Notes: generated by a model from the sequence alone, not told the origin. 64,000 bases of DNA from Sphaerolaimus hirsutus (GCA_964036195.1 OZ038453.1:24328352-24392351); one strand, 5' to 3'; counted from the first letter of the stretch, positions 10,084-21,569 are shown. Made by a program: numbers and translations.

Positions 10084-10453
10084 ACCAGTGGTGCCATGGC
10101 GTGGTGCACTTTGGACCCTCAAATGGCGCCAGCACTGTGGCACCACTCCAACAGTAATTTCGACTCTGCACAGGACTGTTAAAATGATCAAATGTGCTCA
10201 ATCAAATCGCATCATATGCTACAAAAACAAAAATTGCAAACTGCATCCATGCATTCATGCCCTTGTCTAAAAAATCTCACATGTTATAAAAAGTAAGAAA
10301 TAAGCTGAACGGATCAGACAACAAAGAAGCATCGTTAAACAGCGGTACCATCAAAACAAGCCAAAACATTTATGATGTCACAAAAAAAAGTATCAATGGC
10401 ACTTTACAACCTGTCTATAGCGTGTCTATTGCATAGTTGTTCAAATGTACTTA

Positions 10454-10868
10454 CCGTATTACCTCGAATTATCCCCCCCCCCCTTGAATTACCCCCCCCC
10501 TCGAAATACCCCCCATAAATTTCGGCTGAGGAAATAATAAACCCCCCCTCGAAATACCCCCCCCCCTAAAATTGAGTGTAACGTGAACATACATGACAAA
10601 TACCGCAGTTAATTTGTGATATGTACAATGCAGAACACACGTTAAAACTGATGATTAAGTGACGTTAGGGAAGGGTTTTTGTGTATATACAGTAATATAT
10701 GCCTATAAACACACACAAATCTATGTGATTGTTCTATTTTTCTACGTCTGCGTATGGGGAATTTCCGATAATTTCTGGCGAAAAAATAGACCCCCCCTCG
10801 AATTATCCCCCCCTCAAATTTTGCTGGCGAAATAATAAACCCCCTGGGGGTATTTTGAGGTAATACGG
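10454..10868. mobile_element. TA-flanked MITE (CCGTATTACCTCGAATTA family)
   Basis: 415 bp with inverted ends CCGTATTACCTCGAATTA... and ...GAGGTAATACGG, flanked by TA at 10452-10453 and 10869-10870. The duplicate block at 23881-23900 has a single TA (23893-23894) and no insertion, so ends and TSD are confirmed inside this window. C-rich subterminal direct repeats CTCGAAATACCCCCC are typical of the family. No transposase. Confidence 0.95.
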
Positions 10869-11070
10869 TACTTTTACTCTATCAATACATATACTTGAGT
10901 ACACGGTAAATACGTTTACATTTCCTCTGAAAAATAGTTACTGTACTCGCTTCTATACTGTACTGTTAATGTATACTTTTTGAAAGTACACGAATACAGA
11001 AAACGTATTTTTATAGGTTTTTGAGAGACATAGAAGGGAAAAAGGGAGAATATGCTAAAAACAGGGGAAA

Positions 11071-11600
11071 CTAGTCGAAAATGAGTATAAATATGAGCAA
11101 ATATTGGTATAGCCAAAAATTGCTTAAAATACCGTATTTCCTTAAAGTATCCCCCCCTCCTCGAAAGGCTCCGCACCTGTACGCACAAACGCCCAGCGTC
11201 CATTTTTTTTTGTCGTAATACATTGGTTTCATTATGGAATAGTTCCACATAGAAATTGCCTTATAACTATATTCATCAATGTATGGTAGAATTCTGTGCA
11301 AAGCATGAGTCCAGTCAGTAAAATTTACTGTTTTGAGGCTCATAACAATGCTTATCATATCAACAATTAAATTCAGGCGTTTACGGTAGTTTTGTTGTGG
11401 AATTTGATTCGCTAAGATGCGATTTCTGCCGTTTTGGTATAGCCAAAAATTGCTTAAAATACCGTATTTCCTTAAAGTATCCCCCCCTCCTCGAAAGGCT
11501 CCGCACCTGTACGCACAAACGCCCAGCGCCCATTTTTTTTTGTCGTTATACATTGGTTTCATTATGGAATAGTTCCACATAAGTACACGAATACAGAAAA
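11071..11600. repeat. Local tandem duplication with MITE left-end fragments
   Basis: 11100-11240 and 11430-11580 are near-identical (TATAGCCAAAAATTGCTTAA, CCGTATTTCCTTAAAG, CTCCGCACCTGTACGCAC, TTCCACATA), and 11580-11750 repeats part of 10970-11130. A third copy is at 24080-24215. The 223- and 110-codon ORFs across it are repeat by-products. Confidence 0.7.
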
Positions 11601-11757
11601 CGTATTTGAAAGTACACGAATACAGAAAACGTATTTTTATAGGTTTTTGAGAGACATAGAAGGGAAAAAGGGAGAATATGCTAAAAACAGGGGAAACTAG
11701 TCGAAAATGAGTATAAATATAAGCAAATATTGGTATAGCCAAAAATTGCTTAAAGTA

Positions 11758-12202
11758 CCGTATTTCCTCGAATTACCCCCCCCCTCCTCGAAATACACCC
11801 CTCAAAATGGGCACTATGAATTAATAGACTCTCCGCACGAAATACCCCCCCCCCAAAAAAAAAAATTGAGTGTAAACAGAACGTACATCAAAAAAGCTGC
11901 CGTTAGTTATTCAGGCAATGCAGAACACACGTTAAAACAATGACTGTGTGACGTTAGAACAGTGTTTATAAATACAATCTACATACTTATATACGTATAG
12001 AAACACTTATTCTTGTCGATTATCGTTGCATTTTTCTACGTCTGCGTACCTTACAAACAACGAATTAGTACTGGGATTTCAAAAAATTTCTAGCGAAATA
12101 ATCAACCCCCCCCCCTCGAATTACCCCGTCGAAATACCCCCCTCAATATTCTCACTCTGAAAAAATAAACCCCCTGGGTGGGGGTATTTCGAGGAAATAC
12201 GG
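11758..12202. mobile_element. TA-flanked MITE (CCGTATTTCCTCGAATTA type)
   Basis: Inverted ends CCGTATTTCCTCGAATTACC and GGTATTTCGAGGAAATACGG with TA on both sides (11756-11757, 12203-12204). The middle contains the conserved segment TTTTTCTACGTCTGCGTA shared with related elements at 10454, 31860 and 33126. Confidence 0.85.
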
Positions 12203-12490
12203 TAGCCAAAAAGTTATGAAAATGAGTGATTTTGAGCAAACATTGAGCATTTTACGTTTACGTTTTCTGGGGAAAAAGTACATTTACTCATGTCTACTCA
12301 TGAGTAAAAGTAGAAAAATTTAACTTTACCTTTTTCTGTACTCAGGGGATGAGCAAAAATCTGGTCTATTGCTTAAAATACATGCCTGTCTGAAAGCTGG
12401 CATTTTTTACAAAATGTTCGGTACCGCAACAGATTAGGCATCAAAGGATCATAAAAGCACAGAACCAGAAAAACAAGCAAAAACATTTAC

Positions 12491-13250
12491 CGTAGGACCT
12501 TGAATAAAACCCCCCCCATTGAATTACCCCCCCCCTCGGAATATCCCCTAAAATTTCGCTGAGAACATAAAAAACCCTCGAAATACCCCCACCAAAGTTG
12601 AGTGTAAAGAGAATGTATGTACACAACAAATACCGCAGTTCGGGATAGGTGTGATGCAGATTGCAGAAAACACGTTGAAACCAATGACTGAGTCACGTTA
12701 GGTCAGGGTTATACGTACAGGGTGGCGCACGTCAGGCGCACGGTTTCAATCTGCTCCCAACATGTCAATTTTTGATGAAAACTGCTCAAATTTGGTATGG
12801 CGGTGAAGTGCTTACCCATTTGCCTGTTGTTGTATTGCGCTGATGGTGGTGTGGGGTGACATTTTTTGCATATGATGTGCAAATTTAATGATATGATTGC
12901 GAGTGTTTAAGTTACTAAATGGGGCACATTTATCTACTGCCATACCGAATTTGAGCACTTTTCATTTCAAATTGACGTGTTGGGAGCAGATTGAAACCGT
13001 GCGCCTGACGTGCGCCACCAGCTATATAAATAAATATTACAGTTATGTGTCTACATATAAACACGGATACGTCTCTGTACCTAATTGTTTGACTTTTCTA
13101 TGTCTTAGTACATGGAATTTCAAAAAAATTTCTGGTGAAATAATAGACCCCCCTCGAATAAGCCCCCTCCCCCCTCGAACTTAACCCCCCCCCCCTGAAA
13201 ATTTGCTGGCAAAATAATAACCCCCCTGAAGATATTTCGAGGTAATACGG
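12491..13250. mobile_element. MITE carrying a nested second element
   Basis: Left end CCGTAGGACCTTGAATAAA (12491), right end GAGGTAATACGG (13250), TA on each side. It is interrupted by the GGTGGCGCAC element at 12721-13019. The same composite is repeated at 29178-30148 and, in part, at 30324-30690. Confidence 0.75.
12721..13019. mobile_element. GGTGGCGCACGTCAGGCGC inverted-repeat element
   Basis: The ends GGTGGCGCACGTCAGGCGC and its complement continue through CGGTTTCAATCTGCTCCCAA on each side, giving inverted repeats of roughly 60 bp. Length 299 bp. It is a shorter derivative of the copy at 29408-29920, which has an additional internal segment. Confidence 0.85.
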
Positions 13251-13482
13251 TATATGATGTCAAAAAAGAGCATCGATGCCACTTTACAACCTGTCTAGAG
13301 CGTGTCTATCGCTGAAAATGCGTGGCTTCATGAAAGCTGGCATTTTTTACAAAACGTTCGGTACCGCAACAGATTAGACATCAAAGGATCATAAAAGAAC
13401 AGAACCAGAAAAACAAGCAAAAAATTAACATGATTTCAAGAAAAAGCTTCGATGGCACTTTACAACACGTCCACAGCACTGG

Positions 13483-13489
13483 TATAAAA
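13483..13489 (+). promoter_or_regulatory. Possible TATA box of the LDLa gene
   Basis: TATAAAA lies 268 bp upstream of the ATG at 13757. If used, transcription would start near 13515 and the hairpin at 13571-13730 would be in the 5' UTR. A TATA word is common in AT-rich DNA, so this is tentative. Confidence 0.3.
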
Positions 13490-13570
13490 CTGGGCCCTAA
13501 CTGTCAATTTGCATCATTCATCAGAATTTGTACAACCTTTGGAAAAGCATCCAGGTGCCAGCCCCAGACC

Positions 13571-13730
13571 CTGTAAAATGCCCTGTAAAATGACAACTGT
13601 CACGCAAAGTGGCAAAAGTCTCGTAAAATGCCCGGTAAAATGGCAAACGTATGTTTGCCATGTTACCGGGCATTTTACATGGCGTTTGACACTTTGCGTG
13701 ACATTTGACATTTTGCAGGGCATTTTACAG
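13571..13730. mobile_element. CTGTAAA-type foldback MITE immediately upstream of the LDLa start codon
   Basis: Two ~78-bp arms, mostly complementary, starting CTGTAAAATGCCCTG and ending CAGGGCATTTTACAG, meet near 13649. The family recurs at 16976-17160, 36138-36326 and 60360-60531. The right arm ends 26 bp before the start codon. Confidence 0.8.
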
Positions 13731-13756
13731 GCCCCCAGATTTCAGTGATTGGAAAT

Positions 13757-15857
13757 ATGCAGCTGGTGCTTGTGCTGCTGGCGGGCTCGCTCGCAATCGT
13801 CGCAAGTAAGTCAGGCGTGTTTCACTTTGAGTCACATTTCACATGTAAGTCAAAACGTACCGTATTTCCTCGAAATACCCCCCCCCCCCTCGAAATACTC
13901 CCCTCAAAATGGACATCCAGTAGAACGGCAGATAGAAAGTACGTTTGTAGAGTGCCAAAACACAGAAATATGTGAAAAATTTGTGGCGAGAACATCGAGG
14001 GTGTTCCGAACTTGATTCAGGAGTTGTTTTCACACTTGGATGGCTGCTCTGATAATTATTAAAACATCGCACATGTTTCACTAAAATACTATGCTCAAAT
14101 GAAAATCGTGAAATTAGGACGGCAGCCTCCAATAGCCAATAGTTTGTGTAGCCATCTACGTTGATGTGTGTAAATATATCCTGTTGTATCAGGTTTATTA
14201 CCAGCTTTGGGTGTGTAAAAGCCATATTAAATATGACCCAATTCGAAAATTTATGGGGAAAAAGTAAGAACCCAACTCGAATAAGACCGCATCGAAATAC
14301 CTCCTCAAAATTTTCACTCTGAAAACACCAACCCCCTGGGGGTGTTTCGAGGAAATCCGGTATGTTGAGAGCAGGGGCTGGAAATTTGACACTTTATTAT
14401 CAACATTTGGAACTTTATGGTGCCCATGAGCGAGCACCATTGGATACGCAGCACAGGTCATCTCGAATTGGAAACCAAAGTTAAAATGGGATTTACTCAA
14501 AATGGCATCTTGCGGACTTGTGGACTTTTGGAATGGGGCGCCTCATTTGTCGTATGAATAACTCTTCTATCGAATGTTGCAGTGCGCGAAATCCCTGACA
14601 CTGACCGGAGGACCGGTAGAGAATGCCTCTACCAATGCATTGACCGGCGTAGAGAGCATAGTGCTAGATGGCTTAAAAAGCATCCTGGCGAAAAACCGCT
14701 TACATGCATTACATCCAGAAAAGTTTGTGATGGATGGGAGGACTGTAAGGACGGACAAGATGAAAAGGGCTGCACTGCAGGTAAACTGGGACAGCACAAC
14801 GAGGAGTAGAAGTTGACACGACTAACAAAATGTCACCGACAATTTTTTAAATCTTTTTAAAGGCATAGAAGGGGGAAAAGGAAGCAGATAGGCTTAAAAT
14901 CGAGAAAAGTAGCTAAAAAACGTGTATATCAGCACATATGAGCCAAAAATTGCCGAAAATGGCGAAAAATTATGAAAGTAAATGATTTTGAGCAAAACTT
15001 GGGCGAAATAATCAAAAATACTTACTATTACGTTTTCAGGGGGAGAAGTACGTTTTCTCACATTAACTTATGAGTAAAAGTAAAAAAATTTGCATTACAT
15101 TTTCTGTACTCAGTGGGTGAGTAAAAAATAAATACTTTACATTCATGTATACTTTGGAAAAGTTAGGTACTTTTAACAACTCTGGCGGAAGTGGCCTCGG
15201 ACACCAACTCTGGACGCATACAACTCTCCAGAATTGTTAGAATTACTGAACTTTTTTCAAATGTATATGTCAATGTAAGTATTTTATTTTTATACACCAC
15301 AAAGTATAGAAAATGTAAAATACTTTTTTTACTCGTACTCGTGCGTAAATGTGAGTAAAATACTTCTTTCCCCGGGAAAATGTAAAAGCGAGTACTTTTT
15401 CAACTGGAAAACGTATTTTTACACAAACTTTTACATGTGAGAGTGAGTTTTACACTGAAAGACACAATATATGTCATTTTTTAGTGAATAGGTATTTAGT
15501 ATTTTTTAGAAAAATGATACGATTTCTTCAAAACTATCTTATTTTAGCAACAGAAAATTGTGATTTTAGCAACAAAAAAAACATTTTCTCTGTACGCGTG
15601 TACTTTTAAAATGTACGCGTTAAAGTAAGTACATTACTTTTTGAAAAAGTGTATGTAAATGTATTTACTGCGTACTCGCGTACGCGTATTTTTCGAGTAA
15701 ATGTACGTACATTTTAACAACTGTGCAACTCTCAGACAATTGCAAAGGCTACTACTGCGAGGCGGGCCTGAAGCCACAATTCAAGGAGAACTTTTTTTCC
15801 GACTGCGCTCCAAAGAGACGCGGCGACGGCCCGCAAAAATCGTTCCGGTGCCTATGA
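13757..15857 (+). CDS. Small secreted LDL-receptor class A protein, three exons
   Basis: Exon 1 is 13757-13805 (ATG; donor A|GTAAGT, phase 1). Exon 2 is 14583-14780 (acceptor TTGCAG, donor GCAG|GTAAAC, phase 1-1). Exon 3 is 15736-15857 (acceptor CTCTCAG, stop TGA). The three join in frame to 122 residues. Residues 1-16 (MQLVLVLLAGSLAIVA) are a signal peptide. Exon 2 holds CLYQC, then an LDLa core CITSRKVCDGWEDCKDGQDE..C with the calcium-site acidic residues intact. The first two cysteines are closer together than in standard LDLa repeats. Exon 3 adds a four-cysteine tail starting DNCKGYYCEAG and ending FRCL. Ten cysteines in total, consistent with an extracellular disulphide-rich protein. Symmetric phase-1 introns are typical of shuffled extracellular modules. 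Ligand and role unknown. AATAAA follows at 15982. Exon 3 has a diverged copy at 33665-33801. Confidence 0.8.
13860..14360. mobile_element. MITE in intron 1 of the LDLa gene
   Basis: Left end CCGTATTTCCTCGAAATACC, right end GTGTTTCGAGGAAATCCGG, TA at 13858-13859 and 14361-14362. It makes up most of the 777-bp intron. Its interior is unlike the other members. Confidence 0.8.
15229..15725. mobile_element. hAT-like MITE in intron 2, abutting the exon 3 splice acceptor
   Basis: Begins CAGAATTGTTAGAATTACTG and ends TTTTAACAACTGTG, with an exact 8-bp duplication CAACTCTC at 15221-15228 and 15726-15733. Eight-bp TSDs and CAG-type ends are hAT features. The right TSD plus the next two bases (AG) form the acceptor of exon 3. 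The interior is thymine/adenine-rich with ACTTTT words and no ORF. The same insertion is present in the duplicate (31810 to 33654), so it predates the duplication. Confidence 0.85.
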
Positions 15858-15981
15858 GTTCCGAAGGGAATGAGCGCCCCGGTGAATAGTTTCCGGCTGA
15901 TGCAGACTAACATAAACATTCATGGGCATGTGTTCATTTTGTCTATGTCCAATTTTAACAAAAATGGCTTCTGATTTTCTT

Positions 15982-15987
15982 AATAAA
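15982..15987 (+). promoter_or_regulatory. Polyadenylation signal of the LDLa gene
   Basis: AATAAA 125 bp after the TGA stop, conserved at 33910-33915 in the duplicate copy. Confidence 0.6.
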
Positions 15988-16342
15988 GCATATTTCATGA
16001 AATGCATTGATAGAAACATAAATCAAATTTTGACAGAATTTTAACCCCTCCCCTCACCCCTTGAATAATTTCCCATAGAATAGTCAACCCCTAAAAAAAG
16101 GCCAACGAAAAAATTCCCCATGGGGACAAATACTCCAATAAGTATAGTGAATTTGCAGTGATACTAATGCAAACCCACTTGAGGTTCAAAATTCATTGTT
16201 TCAAAATTTTCTATTTGAAGTGAATTAAAACACAATGTACTTTAGTACGCAAATATATAATGTTCTTACACACATCAGTTTTTTACCACAGTTTTAAAAA
16301 AAACTCATAAATCAGTTTGAATGCATTTGTGTGTTTTTATTA

Positions 16343-16740
16343 GGCTGTCGGGAAAGTTCTTTCCGTTTCAGGATTGTTACCCCTTGGATCGTCCTGAAAT
16401 TTCAGCTGGGTTATATAAAGTGGAATTACAGCTCCACGAAGAATTAGAGAATAACAGTTCATAGCGAAATTGATCACATAAATATGGATAAAAATACATG
16501 TTTCCCAACTTCATGTTTCCAACTGATTTTACATTGAAATTTCATCGAAAAATCGGAGTGTCCAAAAACGGTGGATCGGTGCATGTTCAGTTCTGGACAC
16601 GATTAAGAGATGGATTAGTACTGGATCTAATTAGATGTAATCAATTTCGTGGTAAAATTGTGTGTTTGAATAAATTCCAGCTTATATCATTAGATGATCC
16701 AATGCGAGACAAACCTGAAACGTAAAGAACTTTCAAAACA
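16343..16740. mobile_element. Mariner-like MITE
   Basis: Ends GGCTGTCGGGAAAGTTCTTT and, inverted, TGTTTTGAAAGTTCTTTACG, followed on both sides by CGTTTCAGG; TA on each side. The AAAGTTCTTTCCGTTT word is characteristic of mariner termini. About 398 bp, too short for transposase. The 75-codon ORF inside (16498-16725) shows no catalytic motif that I recognise. A copy at about 34687-35910 has a deletion and a nested MITE. Confidence 0.8.
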
Positions 16741-16975
16741 TACCAATAGTTGCCATCAATAGTATGTATTTTATTCGAGAAAACTAGTGTGCGTGGGGCT
16801 AATATTCATCCAATGTGAAATATGTTACGATTGAATAAATTTACAACATCTGCGTGATATCAGCAACTTGAGAAAAAAGAAAACCTAAGAAAGCCACGAA
16901 AAATGCTAATAATAGTTCATAATTACAATTTACTTGACACACTACATGGAATAGATCTGGTGCCAATCCCAGACC

Positions 16976-17160
16976 CTGTAAAGTGTGAAGTAAAGTGTCA
17001 CATGTCATGTAAAATGCCAAGCAAAGTGCCCAATGTCAAGACCAAAGTAAAGTAAAGTGTCAATTGTCATGCAAAGTTCAGTAATGAAATCTTTATTTTT
17101 GTTCATTTTGACATTTTACATGACATTTGACACTTTACTTTACTTGACACTTTACAGGGT
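16976..17160. mobile_element. CTGTAAA-type foldback MITE
   Basis: CCCTGTAAAGTGTGAAGTAAAG and its inverted partner ACTTTACTTGACACTTTACAGGG, flanked by CCCAGA and TTTGGGACTGGCCCC. Same family as 13571-13730; duplicated at 36138-36326. Confidence 0.75.
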
Positions 17161-17478
17161 TTGGGACTGGCCCCTGGTCTATCCGTAACTCAATAGAACT
17201 TGACTCAAATATGAATCAGGCAATTTGACACTGATTCGTGGATGAATGACCATTTCATCATGCCCACTATGAACTCACTAATGCACTAACGTCGATTTTT
17301 GCCAACAATGGAATATGCACAAAAACCTTTGAAATGGTTGATTAAAAACCAGCAGGGAGAGATTTAGGTGTGCCAGCAGAGTGACCTGTCAGCAATGGAA
17401 CAAACATACACTTAAATAAAACTCAACAGACTTATTAGAAGTCAATGGTCTACGGGATTTTTGTACGAGTGCACGTAC

Positions 17479-17750
17479 ATGAACTTGGCACACGTCCAAG
17501 TTACCTTGCGTTTCATACCAATGTGTTTGAAAGACTGAGGATTTCTGTTCGGGTCACCGATAATGGCCATGGAATTCAATTAAGCAACCGCAAATGTTCA
17601 CTAATGGCGGCCCGCACACTAGTTGACACATGTCTTGACTTTATTGCATTATGTGGTCATTATCAGGTAACGCGAGCAGAAACTCTGCACCGTCCAAATT
17701 TGTTGTTCCGAAACGGAAGGTAACTTGGACGTGTGCCAAGTTCACATACA
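17479..17750. mobile_element. Inverted-repeat element (ATGAACTTGGCACACGTCC ends)
   Basis: GAACTTGGCACACGTCCAAG then TTACCTTGCGTTTC at the left, and the inverse GAAACGGAAGGTAACTTGG... at the right. The interior includes AATGGCGGCCCGCACACTAG. Fragments recur at 49560-49730, 51220-51310, 54130-54300 and 61800-62010. No transposase. Confidence 0.75.
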
Positions 17751-19240
17751 TACCGTTTTGGAGGATATTGTTGGTAACGATGGCAAAAAAAATTCGCAAA
17801 TTCGAAAACGTTTTTGAATTTTCAAATTTTTCAGACTTTTTGAATTTTTGATCACACTTAAAAACACGTAAAAATCGATTTTTTCAAAAAAATTCAGAAA
17901 GACATCGATTTTTTTTAGGGAAATTAAGGCCACAAAGTGCTTTCTTCTGCCCAACATTTGAAGTATAAAATGGTCAAAATGGTGGCTGTGGCCACTAACG
18001 ATGGTAAAAAAGATTCGAAAATTAAAAAAAAATTGAATTTTTTTGGAATTTTTGAATTTGATTTCACCCCTGAAAAAAACACTCAAAATAGATTTTTTTT
18101 CATTTGAAAATTCAAAAATAATGTTTCAGGGAATTCAAGGCCACAAAACGTTAAAGGTCATAAACCAATTGGCAATTGATATTTGGTGTGTCTGACTCTG
18201 AATAAGCGTAAAGTAATGGAAAAAAAACATCAAAAACGTTGAAATGGCATTTGTAGCAGACAACAACACATCCATTTGGGAATGCATCAAGCAACCCGAT
18301 CTATTGCAAGTACGATGCTCTACTACCGCTACTATTGAACTATTGAACCCCCGCCCACTAGTTTACTATTATGACATGTCAACCATTTTGGTAAACTGTT
18401 TTGACAAAACAGTGTGAAACACTGAACAGAGTTGTACAGTGTTTCATATTGTTTTGTGAAACAGTTTAGCAAAATGATGGACATGTCATAATGGTAAACT
18501 AGTGTGCAAGGGTTCAATAGTTCAATAGTAGTTGATGTCTTGATCTTGTTGTGACTGTGTGGTCAGTAACGATGGCAAACCTTCCAGAAAAAAGTATTTA
18601 AATTTTTAAGTGTTTTTTCGAATTTTCGAATTTTTTCCGAAATTAATTTTCGAATTTCGAATTTAATTTTCGAATTTTCAAATTTTCAAATCTTTTTTGG
18701 GAATTTTCGAATTTTTTTAGAAAAATATTGAATTTGAAGCTTAAAACACAGTATTTGGATTGTCTTTATGTTTGGAGCCCCTTTTAACCTTAATTTCACT
18801 TAACTTTAACATGACAAATGGTAGAAACACTTATGTGGATCAGTTTTCACCATTTTCGCTGGGGCTGAATGCCTTCCAAAAACGTCTTGTGACTGCCCCT
18901 CGGAAGACCCGCAAGAGATTTCTTTGATGGACCGGAGTCTGTATCCGCGGAAGTAGAGGGCCGTGGTTCTCATTGTTTGGTATTTCATTTCATGAGACAT
19001 TTCCAGACCCACCACATAGCAATTGTCACTTTATTTAGCACTCTGAACTTAAAACTGCGTTTTGTCACCTTGAATTCCCTGAAAAATTTGAAAACTATTT
19101 TCGAATTTTTGAATTTTTGAATTTTTGAATTTTTTTAAAAATAAATCGATTTTTAAGTGTTTTTTCCAGGGGTGAAATAATGAAAAAAATCTAAAATTCG
19201 AAAATGTTTTCGAATTTTCGAATCTTTTTTTGCCATCGTT
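17751..19240. repeat. TTCGAATTT low-complexity inverted-repeat region with a nested hairpin
   Basis: AACGATGGCAAAAAAAATTC followed by runs of TTTTTGAATTTTTC at 17776-18110, with the inverse at 18560-19230 (ending TTTTTTTGCCATCGTTA). The two halves probably form the ends of one element. Nested at about 18326-18530 is a near-palindrome: TTGAACCC..CACTAGTTTAC on one side and GTAAACTAGTG..GGGTTCAA on the other. No gene; the ORFs are AT-repeat by-products. Confidence 0.6.
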
Positions 19241-19416
19241 AGTGGTCAGTGGTGGGTACTTTCCGAGTGTGTTCCATTTTTCATCCCAAACTGATGTCAA
19301 GCTCACGTTTTACATGTAAAATACTCCATTTTACTTGCCAAAACATACTGTTGTCAAACCCTAGACATGTTATTACTTGCCAGATTAGTGTGATGCTTGT
19401 GTATGCAGACACGAAT

Positions 19417-20197
19417 CACAGCAAAAAATAAGTTCGTGAAGTGTGTGGAAGCGCGCTCTGTGAAGGCGCTTCCACTCACTTCCACACACTTCATGAAGTT
19501 TTCGGTGAAGTGTCTTCCACTCACTTCACCTAGCTTCACGAAGCTTGTAATGTCGTGAAGCGCACTTCCCGACGCTGACGCTTCCACACGCATCAAACCG
19601 ATGCCGAGTTCCAGTGGAAGCGTTGTGATACTTGGTGAAGCCACTTCAGAAAAAAAGAGATTTTTGAAGGCACTTCACATACAATAATCACAGTGAAGAC
19701 ACTTCCAATTGTATTTTACTGCAAAAAAATTATTCAAATGCCAAGGATGTTTATTGAAACAAAAACTCAACAACGGCTATCACAACAAGTATTTTAGGAT
19801 GCTTTACTGACAAAAATTTTGCACAAATACGTTCACTTTCATTTGGTGCGAGCTTTCTTGTTTGAATGGAGTTTTTCGCTCAATTTGTCGCATCCTCATA
19901 ATAAAGTTCTGAAGTCAATCAGCCTATTAATTCTAAAATTACCACACGTTTTTCATGTGAAGTGCCTTCACTACAGCTATGACATTGTGAAGACACATCA
20001 CAGTGGGACGTCAGAAGTGAAGACCCTTCACCAACATTGTGCAGTTTCATGAAGCATTTTTGCTATGTGAAGTGTCTTCACAACTATTTTTGTGAAGCGT
20101 CGGGAAGCGCGGACCAGCGTCGTGAAGCGTTGGGAAGCGAACCGTGAAGGCACTTCAAGAAGCTTCACGACGCATCACACACCTATTTTTTGCTGTG
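19417..20197. mobile_element. Foldback element of GTGAAG/CTTCAC repeats
   Basis: Ends CACAGCAAAAAATA (19417) and TATTTTTTGCTGTG (20197). Interior full of GTGAAGNNACTTC words in both orientations, such as GTGAAGTGTGTGGAAGCGC near 19436. About 781 bp and without coding potential. Confidence 0.75.
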
Positions 20198-20224
20198 AAT
20201 AAAGAAGATGTATGTGGTGAAAAA

Positions 20225-20375
20225 ATACAGTCAGTAAGCTGACAGTTCGCTGACAGCGAACCTGCTGCTTTTAGAAATAGCTGCAGCTCGCTGCCAAACG
20301 CTGACAGCTTGCTGACAACCGTAAACAAGTGGTTGTCAGCGAGCTGTCAGTGAACTGTCAGTGTTCTGTGGGTCG
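20225..20375. repeat. CTGACAG-rich inverted repeat
   Basis: Repeated GCTGACAG and its inverse CTGTCAGC (for example TTGTCAGCGAGCTGTCAGTG) can fold into hairpins. No ORF. Confidence 0.5.
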
Positions 20376-20847
20376 CTGTGTACACACACCAGGGATAATG
20401 ACACTCAATGTAAACCAATAGTTCCTATCAAATGTAAACCAATAATTCAAAGCTTGCTCATGAGTAACACTAACCATTGTTGTAAACATGCTTGATACCA
20501 GCCGTGCATTGCACATATAATACAACTAGGTATATTGTTTTCAACACTTCAACTTCAATTGCAACATAATGTAACACTTTGCATTTGAACGTTGTTCGTC
20601 GGCTCGTCAGCAAGCTTTGAAGTAGGTTGGGAACTATTTGCCATTGGGTGTCATTGAAAACTAGTGTGTGGAGGGCCGTTATATGGGGCAAATGTTGAAT
20701 ATCCTTGGAATTCCATTGACATGTTTGACAAAATAAGCAAGAAGAGGGATTTTTTCCTGGAATACACTTACAGTAGCACGTTTACATATTTAAATTTTAC
20801 ACACAAGCTCTTTTTGTAGAAAATAATGAAATATTTGTTGAACTGCT
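20376..20847. other. No gene seen
   Basis: AT-rich unique-looking sequence. A 73-codon minus-strand ORF (20470-20691) has no motif and no splice or stop context that convinces me. Confidence 0.4.
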
Positions 20848-21035
20848 TGGCGCTTTTTTGGCGCTTTTTAAAACGCTAGCGCCAAGCGCCAATGGCGCCA
20901 CGGCATCATAGCACCAAGCGCCAAAAGCTTCCATAGCACAGCGCCAAGCGCCAATGGCGCCACAGGAAAAAGGCGCCAAGCGCCAAAAGCGCCATGGCGC
21001 TTTTTGCTTTGGCGCCAGCGCCATGGCGCTTTTAC
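20848..21035. repeat. GGCGCC palindrome cluster (larger copy)
   Basis: At least three AGCGCCAATGGCGCCA-type blocks ending in GCGCCATGGCGCTTTTT, as at 6818-6925. Extended self-complementarity. Confidence 0.65.
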
Positions 21036-21569
21036 ATGACTAGATGTGAGATAGCATTGAACTGGTCGTTTTTACAAAAAAAATGTTGTGTTGAGTTGCT
21101 ACTTTTGATTTATGTCAAATTCAAATGAAAGTTTGTTACCTACAACTGAAATTAGCTGAGAAATGGTGTGAAGAATAGTTGAGAAGGCAAGGTGAATACA
21201 TTGGGAATGATGTTTCATACACTAGATGTCAGTGTGGGCACATTGATCAGCTTTCTTTAACTGTACAACACACAATACAGACATCCCCGGTGAGAAAAAA
21301 TGTTTTTCAGTAAACAAAGAATTTTGGTCCCCGATCGGGGATGTTCATCCCTGACAGGGGACAAAAAATTTCTCACTGGGGACGTTTGGCCCCAGTCATG
21401 CGCTTTTCTATTGCCACCGGGGACTGGAGTGTACCACATTTTAGAGAAGACAATAAAAAATTATGTATCACATAAGAAAGTTGAAATCACATAATTAAGC
21501 CCGTGTTTACAGCTTTTTTTGTAACGACTCAACAACTCAAGAAAGTTGAAAAAGCTGAGTAAAAATATC

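Noticed and set aside
14800-15184. A second complete hAT-like element in intron 2 of the LDLa gene
   Set aside because: The right end (TTTTAACAACTCTG, 15184) is clear, but I could not find a left end with a matching 8-bp duplication.
16498-16725. 75-codon ORF in the mariner-like MITE as transposase
   Set aside because: No D,D34D-type catalytic or helix-turn-helix motif, and the element is only about 400 bp.
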